From Olivibacter sitiensis DSM 17696 (lineage in GTDB: Bacteria; Bacteroidota; Bacteroidia; Sphingobacteriales; Sphingobacteriaceae): a stretch of 64,000 nucleotides of DNA. The translations under genes were made by a program, and so were the position numbers. Location of the stretch: contig NZ_ATZA01000012.1 of the NCBI RefSeq assembly GCF_000427965.1, forward strand, positions 60,863 through 124,862, given 5' to 3'. The notes beneath the pieces were generated by a model. It saw nothing but the letters and a program-made list of their open reading frames with translations. It searched no databases and was not told where the DNA came from. Positions 55,780 to 64,000 of this stretch are shown in pieces (within the stretch, counting starts at the first letter, position 1; every line of letters starts with the position of its first letter).

Positions 55780-56694
55780 TTAGATTTTTCTCACTATTTC
55801 GCTGATGTTGAAGTTTACAGTTTGACCAGCTGGAATATTTTTTATACGATTTAGGCAATCAAGATTTTCTTCGTCAGGATGTGGAAGGAAAATAACATAT
55901 TTGTACACGTGGTCATCTAGTTTAAAGCTCAAATTAACAAATAGCGATCGGTAATCTTTGGGTTCGTTTATTACGCCGACGTCTGATTTCTCTAGTGGTG
56001 CATGATAACCAAAACCTATAAGAGGAAAAGCATTATTATCTGGATTATTAAGCGCCTGGATTAAAACACCATAAGTCCCGTTTTTATATCCTCTTTTGTC
56101 AAATAATAAGTCATATCCTATTATAGAAAATGCAGTTAAATATGCGCATTTTAGCATCAATTTTGCGTTCACCTTCTTTGACATTTTCCCTGATACTCTA
56201 AAAGATAGTCCGTCCCAGTTGCTGAACATTCCTTTATATTCCATTGCTTTGATATTCTTCGCGGAAGTCGTAACTTGTATTTTTGCTTCACCGCTTTCTA
56301 ATTGAGCATCTCTTGTCAAAGCAAATTGCGTTGTGATGCCATTCATACCCAATGTCTCTGCGGATATTCTTGCTTCAAGCTGTCCGCCGTGTTCGATGAA
56401 GTTCTTCGTTTGAAAGAATAACAGGAAATCTTTATCAGCGGAATGTCCGTCCTTATTATTAATTTCCTTATCAACAAGAACCAGCCCTTTACCACCAAGG
56501 CTCTTTGGAGGCACATGTTCAAGAGTTAACGTTTGATTTATTAGGCTATCAGATGAAAAGAGCCTTAAGGAGATCGGACACAAGTAATAACCTTGTGATA
56601 ATGCCACACCATTTGCCTTAATTGACAATGAATGTTTGTTTAACGTGTTCTGCAAATTGGATTCAAATCGATTAAAAAGGTTTATCTTTTTCAT
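55780..56694 (-). CDS. HNH-like endonuclease protein
   Basis: A 304-residue protein. Residues about 30-90 carry an HNH-like zinc/active-site pattern: YYLCPISLRLFSS, then LEHVPPKSLGGKGLVL, then NNKDGHSADKD, with Cys, His and Asn at the expected places. The C-terminal 200 residues are beta-rich and unknown, perhaps a recognition domain. The ATG at 56694 (MKKINLFNRFESNLQN) is preferred over 56715. It lies 15 bp before the nuclease-helicase gene and is probably co-transcribed with it. Confidence 0.7.
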   Translation of the reverse strand: MKKINLFNRFESNLQNTLNKHSLSIKANGVALSQGYYLCPISLRLFSSDSLINQTLTLEHVPPKSLGGKGLVLVDKEINNKDGHSADKDFLLFFQTKNFIEHGGQLEARISAETLGMNGITTQFALTRDAQLESGEAKIQVTTSAKNIKAMEYKGMFSNWDGLSFRVSGKMSKKVNAKLMLKCAYLTAFSIIGYDLLFDKRGYKNGTYGVLIQALNNPDNNAFPLIGFGYHAPLEKSDVGVINEPKDYRSLFVNLSFKLDDHVYKYVIFLPHPDEENLDCLNRIKNIPAGQTVNFNISEIVRKI

Positions 56695-56803
56695 TACTTT
56701 TACTTTAACAGTCAATTATGCAAATACACCTTGCCTATCTTTCAAAAAGTTAAGATAATAGACTATGTAGTTATTTCTTAAAGGCAAGTTCGACAATATT
56801 ATA

Positions 56804-57592
56804 CTAATCAGAAGGATTTAGATTTGATCTGAACACCTCGCTTTCATTAGAAAAAGTGTCTATATCGAAATTACTGTCTTTCTTGAGCTCATTTTTTTGG
56901 ACAAATGTCATGAAATCCTTAGAAATTTGATCTTTGTTGTCCTTTATAAGAAAAAATGTTAAAAGGAACACCGAACGAAGTTTGTAAGCATAGAACATAT
57001 CTAGTTTATCTTTAAACATGACTTTAAGCTCTTCATTGATTTGTGCTTTTTCTACCGCTTTTTCTGTCAACTCGAATGTAGAAATCATGGACATGAATTT
57101 GTCCGTTTCGAAATTGATTGCGAAGTTATTCGCATCACCCCGTATCAGATGCAAACTTTCTACTAAAGCTTGGTGACCGTGATATATTTCCAAGTATTTT
57201 TCTTTTACTCCGTTCGTTGTACGTGTTCCTGCCTTCTTGATCGTTGTATTAGTATATTCTGTATTCAGCTGATTGTAAAGCGTAAAGCACATATCTAGCT
57301 CACTTTTTTCTAACTGGAATTTGTTGCTTTCTGTTTGCTTGACAAGAGCAAGATAAAGTAAAACTGAAGAAATGACGGCCAATATTGGCGCGGCGAGATT
57401 TGCTATAACCGAAGCAATTGTTAATTTATGACTTTGGCTAAAATCAAAAACCGGTAATAAAGCTGGAAAAAAAATGAATGTGCTAAAAAGTATTATGGTG
57501 AAAATAGATATGATAGATACAAACGCTAGTGTCTTAAAAAAGCTACTAGTGTTTAAAGACTTCTGATTCAACACAGCTTTTAATTCTTCCAT
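56804..57592 (-). CDS. Two-helix membrane protein, possibly AbiC-like
   Basis: A 262-residue protein. Two long membrane helices lie at about residues 20-48 and 60-88, followed by a coiled-coil stretch (VKQTESNKFQLEKSELDMCF) and a cytoplasmic helical domain. This layout matches the putative phage abortive infection proteins (putAbiC), including F-x-LYNQL after the coil. The match is by layout and a few residues, not certain. It is the first gene of the leftward set and is divergent from the type III modification operon. Confidence 0.55.
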   Translation of the reverse strand: MEELKAVLNQKSLNTSSFFKTLAFVSIISIFTIILFSTFIFFPALLPVFDFSQSHKLTIASVIANLAAPILAVISSVLLYLALVKQTESNKFQLEKSELDMCFTLYNQLNTEYTNTTIKKAGTRTTNGVKEKYLEIYHGHQALVESLHLIRGDANNFAINFETDKFMSMISTFELTEKAVEKAQINEELKVMFKDKLDMFYAYKLRSVFLLTFFLIKDNKDQISKDFMTFVQKNELKKDSNFDIDTFSNESEVFRSNLNPSD

Positions 57593-57633
57593 AATTTAGA
57601 TTCTTATCAATATATACCTTCAAATTTGCTTTA

Positions 57634-57657
57634 AATATAAGCAAAAACCCTTATATT
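57634..57657. promoter_or_regulatory. Inverted-repeat operator between divergent defence genes
   Basis: AATATAAG and CTTATATT (8-bp perfect arms, 8-bp spacer) lie 40 bp before the XRE regulator ATG and 42 bp before the leftward membrane-protein gene, well placed for control of both by the regulator. Confidence 0.55.
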
Positions 57658-57696
57658 AGCCAATAATTGTCAAGTCAAATTTCAAACAATAAAAAC

Positions 57697-57972
57697 ATGA
57701 TTGGAGAAAAGATCCGGGAGATGCGTGAAGCAAATAATATCCTGATCCGACAGCTTGCTGCTCAATTGGATATAGACACGGCGTTGTTGAGCAAGATGGA
57801 ACGTGGCGACCGCTTTTTCAGGAAAGAGGATCTGACGAAAATCGCGAAAATCTTCCAAGTTTCCGAGCAGGAACTGTTGACCTTATGGCTGGCGGACCGG
57901 ATCCTCAAAACAGTGGAAGCAGAATCCCACCAAAAGGAAGCTTTGGAATTGGCATTAAAGACGATTAAATAA
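57697..57972 (+). CDS. XRE-family regulator of the type III R-M operon
   Basis: A 91-residue helix-turn-helix protein (GEKIREMREANNILIRQLAA, DTALLSKMERGDRFFRKEDL) with a short dimerising tail. The ATG at 57697 is used; an upstream TTG at 57667 would add ten unlikely residues. It lies 18 bp before the methyltransferase gene and resembles the controller proteins that time restriction-modification expression. An inverted repeat upstream may be its operator. Confidence 0.85.
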   Translation: MIGEKIREMREANNILIRQLAAQLDIDTALLSKMERGDRFFRKEDLTKIAKIFQVSEQELLTLWLADRILKTVEAESHQKEALELALKTIK

Positions 57973-57990
57973 CCTAAATAGAATAGCGAA

Positions 57991-59862
57991 ATGAGTGTAG
58001 ATAAATTAGATATGCAATCACCGGATTTGGTGAATCAGAATATAGAAAAATTGGCTGAATTGTTTCCGAACTGCGTGACGGAAAGTGATACAGGAAAGGC
58101 TATAGACTTTGATTTGTTACGGCAAGAATTAAGTCATGCCGTGGTAGAAGGAAACAAAGAACGTTACCGACTGGAATGGCCGGGCAAGAAAGAAGCTATT
58201 GTTACCGCAAACTTGCCCACAACGAAGACACTTCGGCCTGTTCGTGAAGATTCCGTGGATTTTGACAATACCGAAAACATCTACATTGAGGGTGATAATC
58301 TCGAAGTGCTTAAGCTTTTACAAGAAAGCTACCTCGGCAAGATCAAAATGATCTACATTGACCCCCCATATAATACAGGAAAGGATTTCGTATATAAGGA
58401 CAATTTTACAAAAGACGCTCAGGAAGAGCTTCTTGAAAGTGGTCAGAAGGATGAGTACAATCAGCGCTTGGTCGTTAATCCGGAAACAGCAGGGCGTTAT
58501 CATTCTGACTGGCTGAGTATGATGTACCCGAGACTGAAATTGGCTCGAAATCTTTTGAAAGAAGATGGACTTATATTTATTTCAATCGATGAAAACGAAG
58601 TTCATAATTTGAGAAAAATATGTGACGAGATTTTTGGGGAGTCAAACTTCTTTACAGAAATTGTTTGGAAAAATAAAACGGGGGGTGGTGCGAAGTCCAT
58701 AGGATGGATCGGATTACACGAGTATATCCTATGTTACGCAAAAAATAGTTCTGATATTAGGGATATTTCAGTTCCTTATTCAGAAAAAACTGCATCTATG
58801 TATCGCAAAAAAGATGACAAATATATTGAGCGAGGTCCTTATGCGACATGGCCTCTTGATACTACAAGTATGGGTGACCGACCAAATTTAAGATTTCCTA
58901 TTTATCACAATGATATTGAGATATGGCCAGAGAAACAATGGCTGTGGTCCCAAGAGAGAGTTATAGAGGCTCAAAAACAAAACTTATTGGAATTTAATGA
59001 GCAAAAAGATGGCTCATTCAAGGTGAGATTCAAAGGGTATTTAAAAGATGAGAATGGGGTAATTCGTAGAGGAACACCTTTGTCAATTTTTGATGGACCT
59101 TATACTCAAGAAGGTTCTAAAGATTTTCAAGAATTTTTGTCAAAAGGAATTTTTCCTTTTCCCAAACCTATAAATTTGCTTTCTCAAATATTTACTATTA
59201 GGACAAACGAAGAAATCCCAAGCAAAGATATAATTCTAGATTTCTTCTCAGGTTCCGCCTCCACGGCACACGCTATAATGAAACAAAATTCCTTTGATAG
59301 AGAAAACAGGAGATATATTTTAGTCCAGCTCTCAGAACCTACCGATGAAAAAAGCGAAGCTTACAAAGCGGGTTACAAAAACATCTGTGAAATAGGCAAA
59401 GAACGCATCCGTCGTGCAGCAAAAAAAATCAAAGAAGAAACCGGAGCAGATATTGACTACGGTTTTCGGGTGTATCGTTTGGACGAAAGCAATATGCAAG
59501 ATGTGTATTATAAACCACAGGAATATACTCAAGCGAATCTGGATCTATTTGCAGACAATGTCAAATCTGACCGAACTGCAGATGACCTTTTAGCACAGGT
59601 CATGCTCGACTGGGGACTTCCATTGAGTTTGAACATTGAACGATTGGAAATTGTAGGAAAGGAAGTTTTCCGTGTTGCTGAAAATTCGCTGTACGCTTGT
59701 TTCGATAAAGGCCTTGATGAGGCATTTGCCAAAGAGATCGCCAAAGATCAACCTTTACGTGTGGTCTTTAGGGATAATGGTTTTAAAGATGATACAGCTA
59801 AGGTCAATGTTAAGCAATTGCTGAAGCAACTGAGTCCGGAGACTGAAATGAAAGTCGTCTAA
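57991..59862 (+). CDS. mod: Type III DNA methyltransferase (Mod)
   Basis: A 623-residue adenine methyltransferase. The catalytic motif YIDPPYNTGKDFVYKDNF, the helicase-free central recognition part (about 220-400) and the SAM-binding LDFFSGSASTAHAIM follow in the beta-class order. The C-terminal 150 residues are shared among Mod proteins. It methylates one strand of a short asymmetric site. Its recognition region is A/T-richer than the flanks, consistent with domain exchange. The restriction partner is the interrupted gene at 62354. Confidence 0.9.
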   Translation: MSVDKLDMQSPDLVNQNIEKLAELFPNCVTESDTGKAIDFDLLRQELSHAVVEGNKERYRLEWPGKKEAIVTANLPTTKTLRPVREDSVDFDNTENIYIEGDNLEVLKLLQESYLGKIKMIYIDPPYNTGKDFVYKDNFTKDAQEELLESGQKDEYNQRLVVNPETAGRYHSDWLSMMYPRLKLARNLLKEDGLIFISIDENEVHNLRKICDEIFGESNFFTEIVWKNKTGGGAKSIGWIGLHEYILCYAKNSSDIRDISVPYSEKTASMYRKKDDKYIERGPYATWPLDTTSMGDRPNLRFPIYHNDIEIWPEKQWLWSQERVIEAQKQNLLEFNEQKDGSFKVRFKGYLKDENGVIRRGTPLSIFDGPYTQEGSKDFQEFLSKGIFPFPKPINLLSQIFTIRTNEEIPSKDIILDFFSGSASTAHAIMKQNSFDRENRRYILVQLSEPTDEKSEAYKAGYKNICEIGKERIRRAAKKIKEETGADIDYGFRVYRLDESNMQDVYYKPQEYTQANLDLFADNVKSDRTADDLLAQVMLDWGLPLSLNIERLEIVGKEVFRVAENSLYACFDKGLDEAFAKEIAKDQPLRVVFRDNGFKDDTAKVNVKQLLKQLSPETEMKVV

Positions 59863-59976
59863 ACCATGATTAGAAGGATTGGAGGATTACTTGATTATGT
59901 TAGAAGAAATATTATTGATAAAATCAAGTCATCACGTTGATCAGGCAAATCAAGGTTAAGAAAAAAGGCATTTAAT
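59863..59976 (+). other. Gap with a remnant of a GxxExxY-type 3' end
   Basis: A short frame (59897-59959) ends LLIKSSHHVDQANQG, closely matching NLIKQSSHQDNQTNQG inside the next gene. It appears to be the leftover 3' end of a duplicated copy. Confidence 0.45.
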
Positions 59977-60435
59977 ATGAAGTATCAAGATTTGACACAT
60001 AAGATTATAGGCGCGGCGATGGAAGTACACAAACATCTAGGGAATGGATTCCAAGAAGTGGTGTATCAGCGTGCGCTCTCCATCGAGTTCAATCTGCAAG
60101 GTATAGCACATGAACGTGAAAAAGAGATGTCCCTCCAATACAAAGGTCACGATGTGGGGACAAGAAGAGTCGACTTTTTTGTAGAGGATCAAATCATGGT
60201 TGAGATCAAAGCCGTCATTAACCTAGAGGATGTCCATCTGGCTCAAGCCATGAATTATGTGGAGGCCTATAACATGGAAATCGGTTTATTACTGAACTTT
60301 GGTGCCAAAAGCCTCCAATTCAAAAGAGTGCACAACAATAATCTGATAAAGCAATCAAGCCATCAAGATAATCAAACGAATCAAGGTTTAGACGGATATG
60401 GCAATCCTAACATCAAAACAATCAGTGGTATATGA
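59977..60435 (+). CDS. GxxExxY protein (PD-(D/E)XK-like)
   Basis: A 152-residue protein with the name-giving GFQEVVY, then RRVDFFVEDQIMVEIKAV, which carries the D-(x)n-E-x-K pattern of PD-(D/E)XK nucleases, and AQAMNYVEAYNMEIGLLLNF. The C-terminal tail (QSSHQDNQTNQGLDGYGN) is built from short AATCAAG-type repeats and probably disordered. It lies between mod and res; overlap by ATGA with the next gene shows one operon. Its role, perhaps nucleic-acid processing, is not known. Confidence 0.85.
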   Translation: MKYQDLTHKIIGAAMEVHKHLGNGFQEVVYQRALSIEFNLQGIAHEREKEMSLQYKGHDVGTRRVDFFVEDQIMVEIKAVINLEDVHLAQAMNYVEAYNMEIGLLLNFGAKSLQFKRVHNNNLIKQSSHQDNQTNQGLDGYGNPNIKTISGI

Positions 60436-62345
60436 AGAGTGCAGCAGAATTAATTCAACAGCTCAATTATACGGATGAGTGTAATTGGATAGAAGCTAAA
60501 CGTGGAAGTGCTATTGATCGTTCGATATTGGAAAGCGTATGTGCCTTTTCCAACGAACCAGGTTTGGGAGGTGGTTATATCTTGCTTGGCGTGGAACAGG
60601 AAGAATTATCCTTATTCCCTACTTACTATGCTTCGGGTGTAGAACAGTCAGATAAAATACAGCTGGATTTAAGCACGCAGTGTGCATCGATGTTCAATCA
60701 ACCTATTCGCCCCACTATACAGGTTGAATCCGTAAATGGAAAAAACGTCATTGTGGCGTATGTACCTGAACTTCCGGATGGTCAAAAACCTGCTTATTTT
60801 CGGAATGAGAATCTGCCGCAGGGGGCGTATCGTCGTATAGGATCTTCAGATCAACGCTGTACAGATGATGATCTGTTTGTATTCTTTAATAAAGAAGATA
60901 GCTTTGATAGTGCCTTGGTAAGCGGTTCTTCTCTGGATGATATCAGTGAAGAAGCTCTTGCTTTATATCGGCAATTACGTGGCAAGGTAAATGCCTTTGC
61001 TGAAGAGCTGCAGTACAATGACGAAGATTTACTTTACTCATTGGGGTGTATCCGCAAAGAAAAAGGAAAAATCCAATTGACGTACGCAGGTTTACTGCTT
61101 TTTGGAAAACGCATAGCACATCGCAGGCTGTTGCCTATGGTCCGTGTGGATTATGTACGAGTTCCGGGTAATGAATGGATGGAAGATCCTGAGAATAGGT
61201 TTACGACAATCGATATGCGGGGTTCCTTATTGGAAATGGTACAACGTGTGTTTAGTCAAATTACGGATGACCTACCTAAAGGTTTTGTGTTGCCAGAGGG
61301 CGAATTGCAAGCCGAAAGTATCGGCTTACCTACTCGTGTCCTTCGCGAGGCTATCGTCAACGCGTTAATCCACAGAACTTACCGCGAGAATCAACCTATT
61401 CAGATCATTCGATATGGTAATCGCATCGAGATTAAAAATCCGGGCTTTTCGTTGAAACCAGAAGATCATTTGGGAGAACCGGGTTCAAAAAGTCGGAACC
61501 CCTTTATTGCAGCTGTATTTCACGAGACGAACTTGGCAGAGACCAAAGGTTCGGGTGTACGTACGATGAGAGCTTTGATGGAAAAAGCTAATCTTTTACC
61601 GCCTACATTTGAAAGTGATCATGGACGAAACCAGTTTACGGTACGTTTACTTCTTCATCATTTCTTGGGTACTGATGATGTCCAATGGTTGTCTACTTTT
61701 GAAATTTATGGTTTGAATGAAGATCAGAAACGTGCTTTGATCTTCACCCGAGAAGTGGGTGCTATAGATAATTCTTCGTATCGACAGCTTAATGGTGTAG
61801 ATATTCTCAAAGCCAGTAGTGATCTTAGGGATATGCGTATAAAAGAATTACTAGACCAAAAAGGTAAAGGAAGAGCTACCTATTATGTTGTTGGGAAAAA
61901 CTTTGTTAGCGGAAATGAAGCAGAAGATAGTAAACCACCTGTGAGCGTTAGTGCACCAGTTGATGATCTTAAGACACCACCTCCAGGAGATAGTGAACCA
62001 CCTCTAGGAGATAATGAACCACCTCTAGGAGATAGTGAACCACCCCGTAAGGGAGAAGGTGCTAAATCTGAAGAAATACTAAAGCGTCTCCCTCAGGAAC
62101 TGATAAGTGAAATACCTCTGTTTAGAAAGCGAATACAAGATAAATCTTTGTTGGCAGATTTTATCTGTCGACTTTGTGAAGCAGATAGTTTCCAAATCCA
62201 TGAGCTTTCTATCATACTCAACAAAACAGAAAAATACCTCTTGTTTAATTTCATCAAACCTCTTCGGGAAAAAGGAATGCTGGAATACACGATCCCGGAC
62301 ATGCCAAATCATTTCAAACAGGCTTACCGTGCCGTCAAAAAATAA
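60432..62345 (+). CDS. AlbA_2-domain ATP-binding protein
   Basis: A 637-residue protein. Residues 10-135 form the AlbA_2 (Schlafen-like) domain (ECNWIEAKRGSAIDRSILES, GGGYILLGVE). A GHKL-type ATPase part lies at about 290-390 (REAIVNALIHRTYRENQPIQ, ETKGSGVRTMRALMEKANL), and winged-helix segments follow. A linker with Pro-rich repeats (GDSEPPLGDNEPPL) is encoded by three 21-bp units. Such proteins are called transcriptional regulators, but Schlafen-like nucleases have the same domain. It is coupled to GxxExxY and followed by res. Confidence 0.8.
   Translation: MKSAAELIQQLNYTDECNWIEAKRGSAIDRSILESVCAFSNEPGLGGGYILLGVEQEELSLFPTYYASGVEQSDKIQLDLSTQCASMFNQPIRPTIQVESVNGKNVIVAYVPELPDGQKPAYFRNENLPQGAYRRIGSSDQRCTDDDLFVFFNKEDSFDSALVSGSSLDDISEEALALYRQLRGKVNAFAEELQYNDEDLLYSLGCIRKEKGKIQLTYAGLLLFGKRIAHRRLLPMVRVDYVRVPGNEWMEDPENRFTTIDMRGSLLEMVQRVFSQITDDLPKGFVLPEGELQAESIGLPTRVLREAIVNALIHRTYRENQPIQIIRYGNRIEIKNPGFSLKPEDHLGEPGSKSRNPFIAAVFHETNLAETKGSGVRTMRALMEKANLLPPTFESDHGRNQFTVRLLLHHFLGTDDVQWLSTFEIYGLNEDQKRALIFTREVGAIDNSSYRQLNGVDILKASSDLRDMRIKELLDQKGKGRATYYVVGKNFVSGNEAEDSKPPVSVSAPVDDLKTPPPGDSEPPLGDNEPPLGDSEPPRKGEGAKSEEILKRLPQELISEIPLFRKRIQDKSLLADFICRLCEADSFQIHELSIILNKTEKYLLFNFIKPLREKGMLEYTIPDMPNHFKQAYRAVKK
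61977..62039 (+). repeat. Three in-frame 21-bp tandem repeats
   Basis: Three near-identical 21-bp units starting CCACCTC or CCACCTCT lie at 61977-61997, 61998-62018 and 62019-62039, with a partial fourth. Each encodes a Pro-Pro-x-Gly-Asp-x-Glu unit, so copy number changes would alter only linker length. Confidence 0.75.
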
Positions 62346-62353
62346 CCTGAAAC

Positions 62354-63733
62354 ATGAAATTACAATTTAAAGAACAAGACTTTCAGATTCAAGCGGTCAA
62401 AGCGGTGGTCGATTGTTTTCAAGGGCAACCACTGAAAACAAATCGCTTCACGTTAGAGCGGAGCCGTGAACTTATCAGAAAAGCAAAGCAGGCTGCCAGT
62501 GGCGCTATACAAACCTCGGCCTTTGATCATGAAGTCCTTGAAGATATTGGTTATAGAAATAGTAGCATTCAGCTAGTAGACAGTCAGATTCTTGAGAATA
62601 TACAGGAGGTTCAACGGGGACAGGGACTGAGCGAAAGCCAAACTATAGAGCGTCCAAAAGGTGTTAAACTTGGCTATAATCTGACTATAGAAATGGAAAC
62701 GGGTACGGGTAAAACTTATACGTATATCCGTACCATGTATGAGCTGCATAAACATTACGGTTGGAGTAAGTTTATTGTCATCGTCCCTAGTATCGCCATT
62801 AGGGAAGGTGTTTATAAATCATTTCAAGTGACGCAGGACCACTTTCAGGAATTGTATGGACATAAGATCAATCCGTTTATCTATAATTCCGGTAGACCAC
62901 AAGATATAGAGAGTTTTGCATCCGACAATCGCATATCCGTAATGATTATCAATACGCAAGCGTTTAATGCTAGTGGTGCTGATGCACGACGGATCTACAT
63001 GGAGCTGGATCAGTTTGGTACGCGTAAGCCCATCGATATCCTTGCGCAGACCAATCCAATCTTGATCATCGATGAACCTCAATCCGTAGATGGTGAAAAA
63101 ACACTGAAAAGCATGCAGGATTTCAGACCGCTATTTACCTTACGCTATTCGGCCACACACAAGGTTGAATACAATAAGGTATTTCGTCTGGATGCGCTTG
63201 ATGCTTATCACCAAAAATTGGTTAAGAAGATTCAGGTCAAAGGAATTAACCTCAAAGGATCGACCGGGACTACCGGCTACCTCTATCTCGAACAAATTAG
63301 CCTAAGTACAACGAAACCTCCATTTGCGGTGGTAGAGTTTGAAAAGCGTGTCGGCGAAGGTGTCAAGAAAGTACGGCAAAAATTAGCTGAAGGCGCTAAC
63401 CTTTATGAGCTCTCTGGCGATCTTCCCGTATATAAGAACCACACGATTACAGAGATCAACGGCTACCTCAATAAAATAGTTGTCAACGGCGAAGATATTT
63501 ATCCGGGTGATATCGTGAACGACAAAGACGAATTGGCTTTTCGGCGGGTGCAGATTCGCGAAACTATCCTGTCTCACTTACAGAAAGAAAAGCAACTATT
63601 CGACAAGGGAATTAAAGTATTGAGCTTATTCTTTATCGATTCGGTAGAAAAATATCGTGTATACGATGAATCCGGCGAAAAAGCGCTCGGTGAGTATGCA
63701 AAGCTATTCGAAGAATGTACGTCTTCAAACTAA
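62354..63733 (+). pseudogene. res: Type III restriction subunit (Res), cut by an IS element
   Basis: The N-terminal half of a type III restriction helicase. It has Walker A METGTGKTYTYIRT, the DEAH-like IIDEPQSV and LRYSATHKVEYNKV, as in Res proteins. Natural sequence stops at about 63715 (AKLFEE); the last codons CTSSN and the stop come from the inserted element. A full Res is about twice this length with a C-terminal nuclease, so restriction should be lost. The rest is expected beyond the element, outside the window. Confidence 0.85.
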
Positions 63734-64000
63734 ATTAGACACATTAGGATGAAACCTTAAGGAGACTTTCGAGTTATAAATTTATTAATTTTTGTTGATT
63801 ATACAATTGTCTTCTTTTATTCAGAGAATCGATTTTTACCTGTTGTCTTTTTTCCAAAATTCTTTCAGATCGTCCACAGTAGACATCTGCAGGTGTTAAG
63901 TTTTGCAGCGATTCGTGATAACGTCTGTTGTTATAGTTGTCCACAAAGTTTCCCAGGGCTTCGATAAGTTCTTCTGGATGGTAAAAGTGGTTTAATTTCA
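63716..64000 (-). mobile_element. IS3-family insertion sequence, one end
   Basis: The element begins TGTACGTCTTC at 63716, with TGTAC-type ends common in IS3 relatives, and encodes the C-terminal end of a transposase on the minus strand. It continues past the window, so the other end and target duplication cannot be seen. The boundary is set by the point where Res similarity stops. Confidence 0.7.
63774..64000 (-). CDS. IS3-family transposase, C-terminal part
   Basis: The minus strand encodes at least 75 residues of an integrase-core transposase ending at 63774. The stretch NNRRYHESLQNLTPADVYCG is the diagnostic C-terminal end of the IS3-type rve domain, followed by a basic tail (RILEKRQQVKIDSLNKRRQ). 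The 5' part lies beyond the window edge. Confidence 0.85.
   Translation of the reverse strand, partial: KLNHFYHPEELIEALGNFVDNYNNRRYHESLQNLTPADVYCGRSERILEKRQQVKIDSLNKRRQLYNQQKLINL

Overview
The window comes from a member of the Bacteroidota, most likely family Sphingobacteriaceae (Sphingobacterium/Pedobacter-like). The evidence is two SusC/SusD receptor loci, an ECF-sigma/FecR pair, a DUF3276 (PUR-like) protein, a PafA-type alkaline phosphatase and -7 elements of the Bacteroidota form TAnnTTTG. No species assignment is possible from sequence reading alone.

Layout. 1-810 is a mosaic of broken mobile or toxin-antitoxin genes that ends by cutting off the 5' end of a susC gene. 794-16597 holds two SusCD uptake loci, each associated with a calcineurin-like phosphoesterase; the second is preceded by an ECF sigma factor and a FecR anti-sigma factor, and its susC carries an in-frame stop. 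16767-22527 has an ACR3-type transporter, a SAM methyltransferase and three alpha/beta-hydrolases (dienelactone hydrolase, tannase-like, lipoprotein esterase). 22919-28150 is a phosphate unit: pafA diverges from pstSCAB, and both promoters carry 11-bp-spaced TTAAC-type repeats resembling Pho boxes. 28350-46193 is mostly core genome: dnaE with a fused exonuclease, thioredoxin, a Cys-rich copper protein, a VapBC-like pair, an ABC ATPase with an M1-peptidase-fused permease, a BamA/TamA-like barrel protein, a HAD hydrolase, a CvfB-like S1 protein, polyphosphate kinase and an MsbA-like exporter.

From about 46290 the window looks accessory. A tRNA-3'-end-like sequence with its terminator and integrase-type repeats marks a possible island edge. 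It is followed by a DUF3276 protein, an AbiEii toxin-antitoxin pair, a four-gene lysis-like cassette of unknown role (48766-50339), an FRG-domain gene, about 1.2 kb of repeat-rich non-coding DNA, and a defence-like block. That block has a leftward set (TM0106-type RecB nuclease/helicase, HNH-like protein, AbiC-like membrane protein) divergent from a rightward type III restriction-modification operon (XRE regulator, Mod, GxxExxY, AlbA_2 ATPase, Res). The res gene is cut by an IS3-type element that runs off the window end.

How it may work together. The phosphoesterases, PafA, Pst and polyphosphate kinase suggest a phosphorus-acquisition theme: release of phosphate from organic esters outside the cytoplasm, uptake by Pst, storage as polyphosphate. 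A further five-unit TTRACA array at 7025-7074, followed by a -7 element and a strong terminator, may drive a short untranslated RNA. The right third reads as an anti-phage/mobile region with recent damage. The best candidates for something undescribed are the HNH/TM0106/AbiC-like set, the 48766-50339 cassette and the periodic TTRACA arrays.
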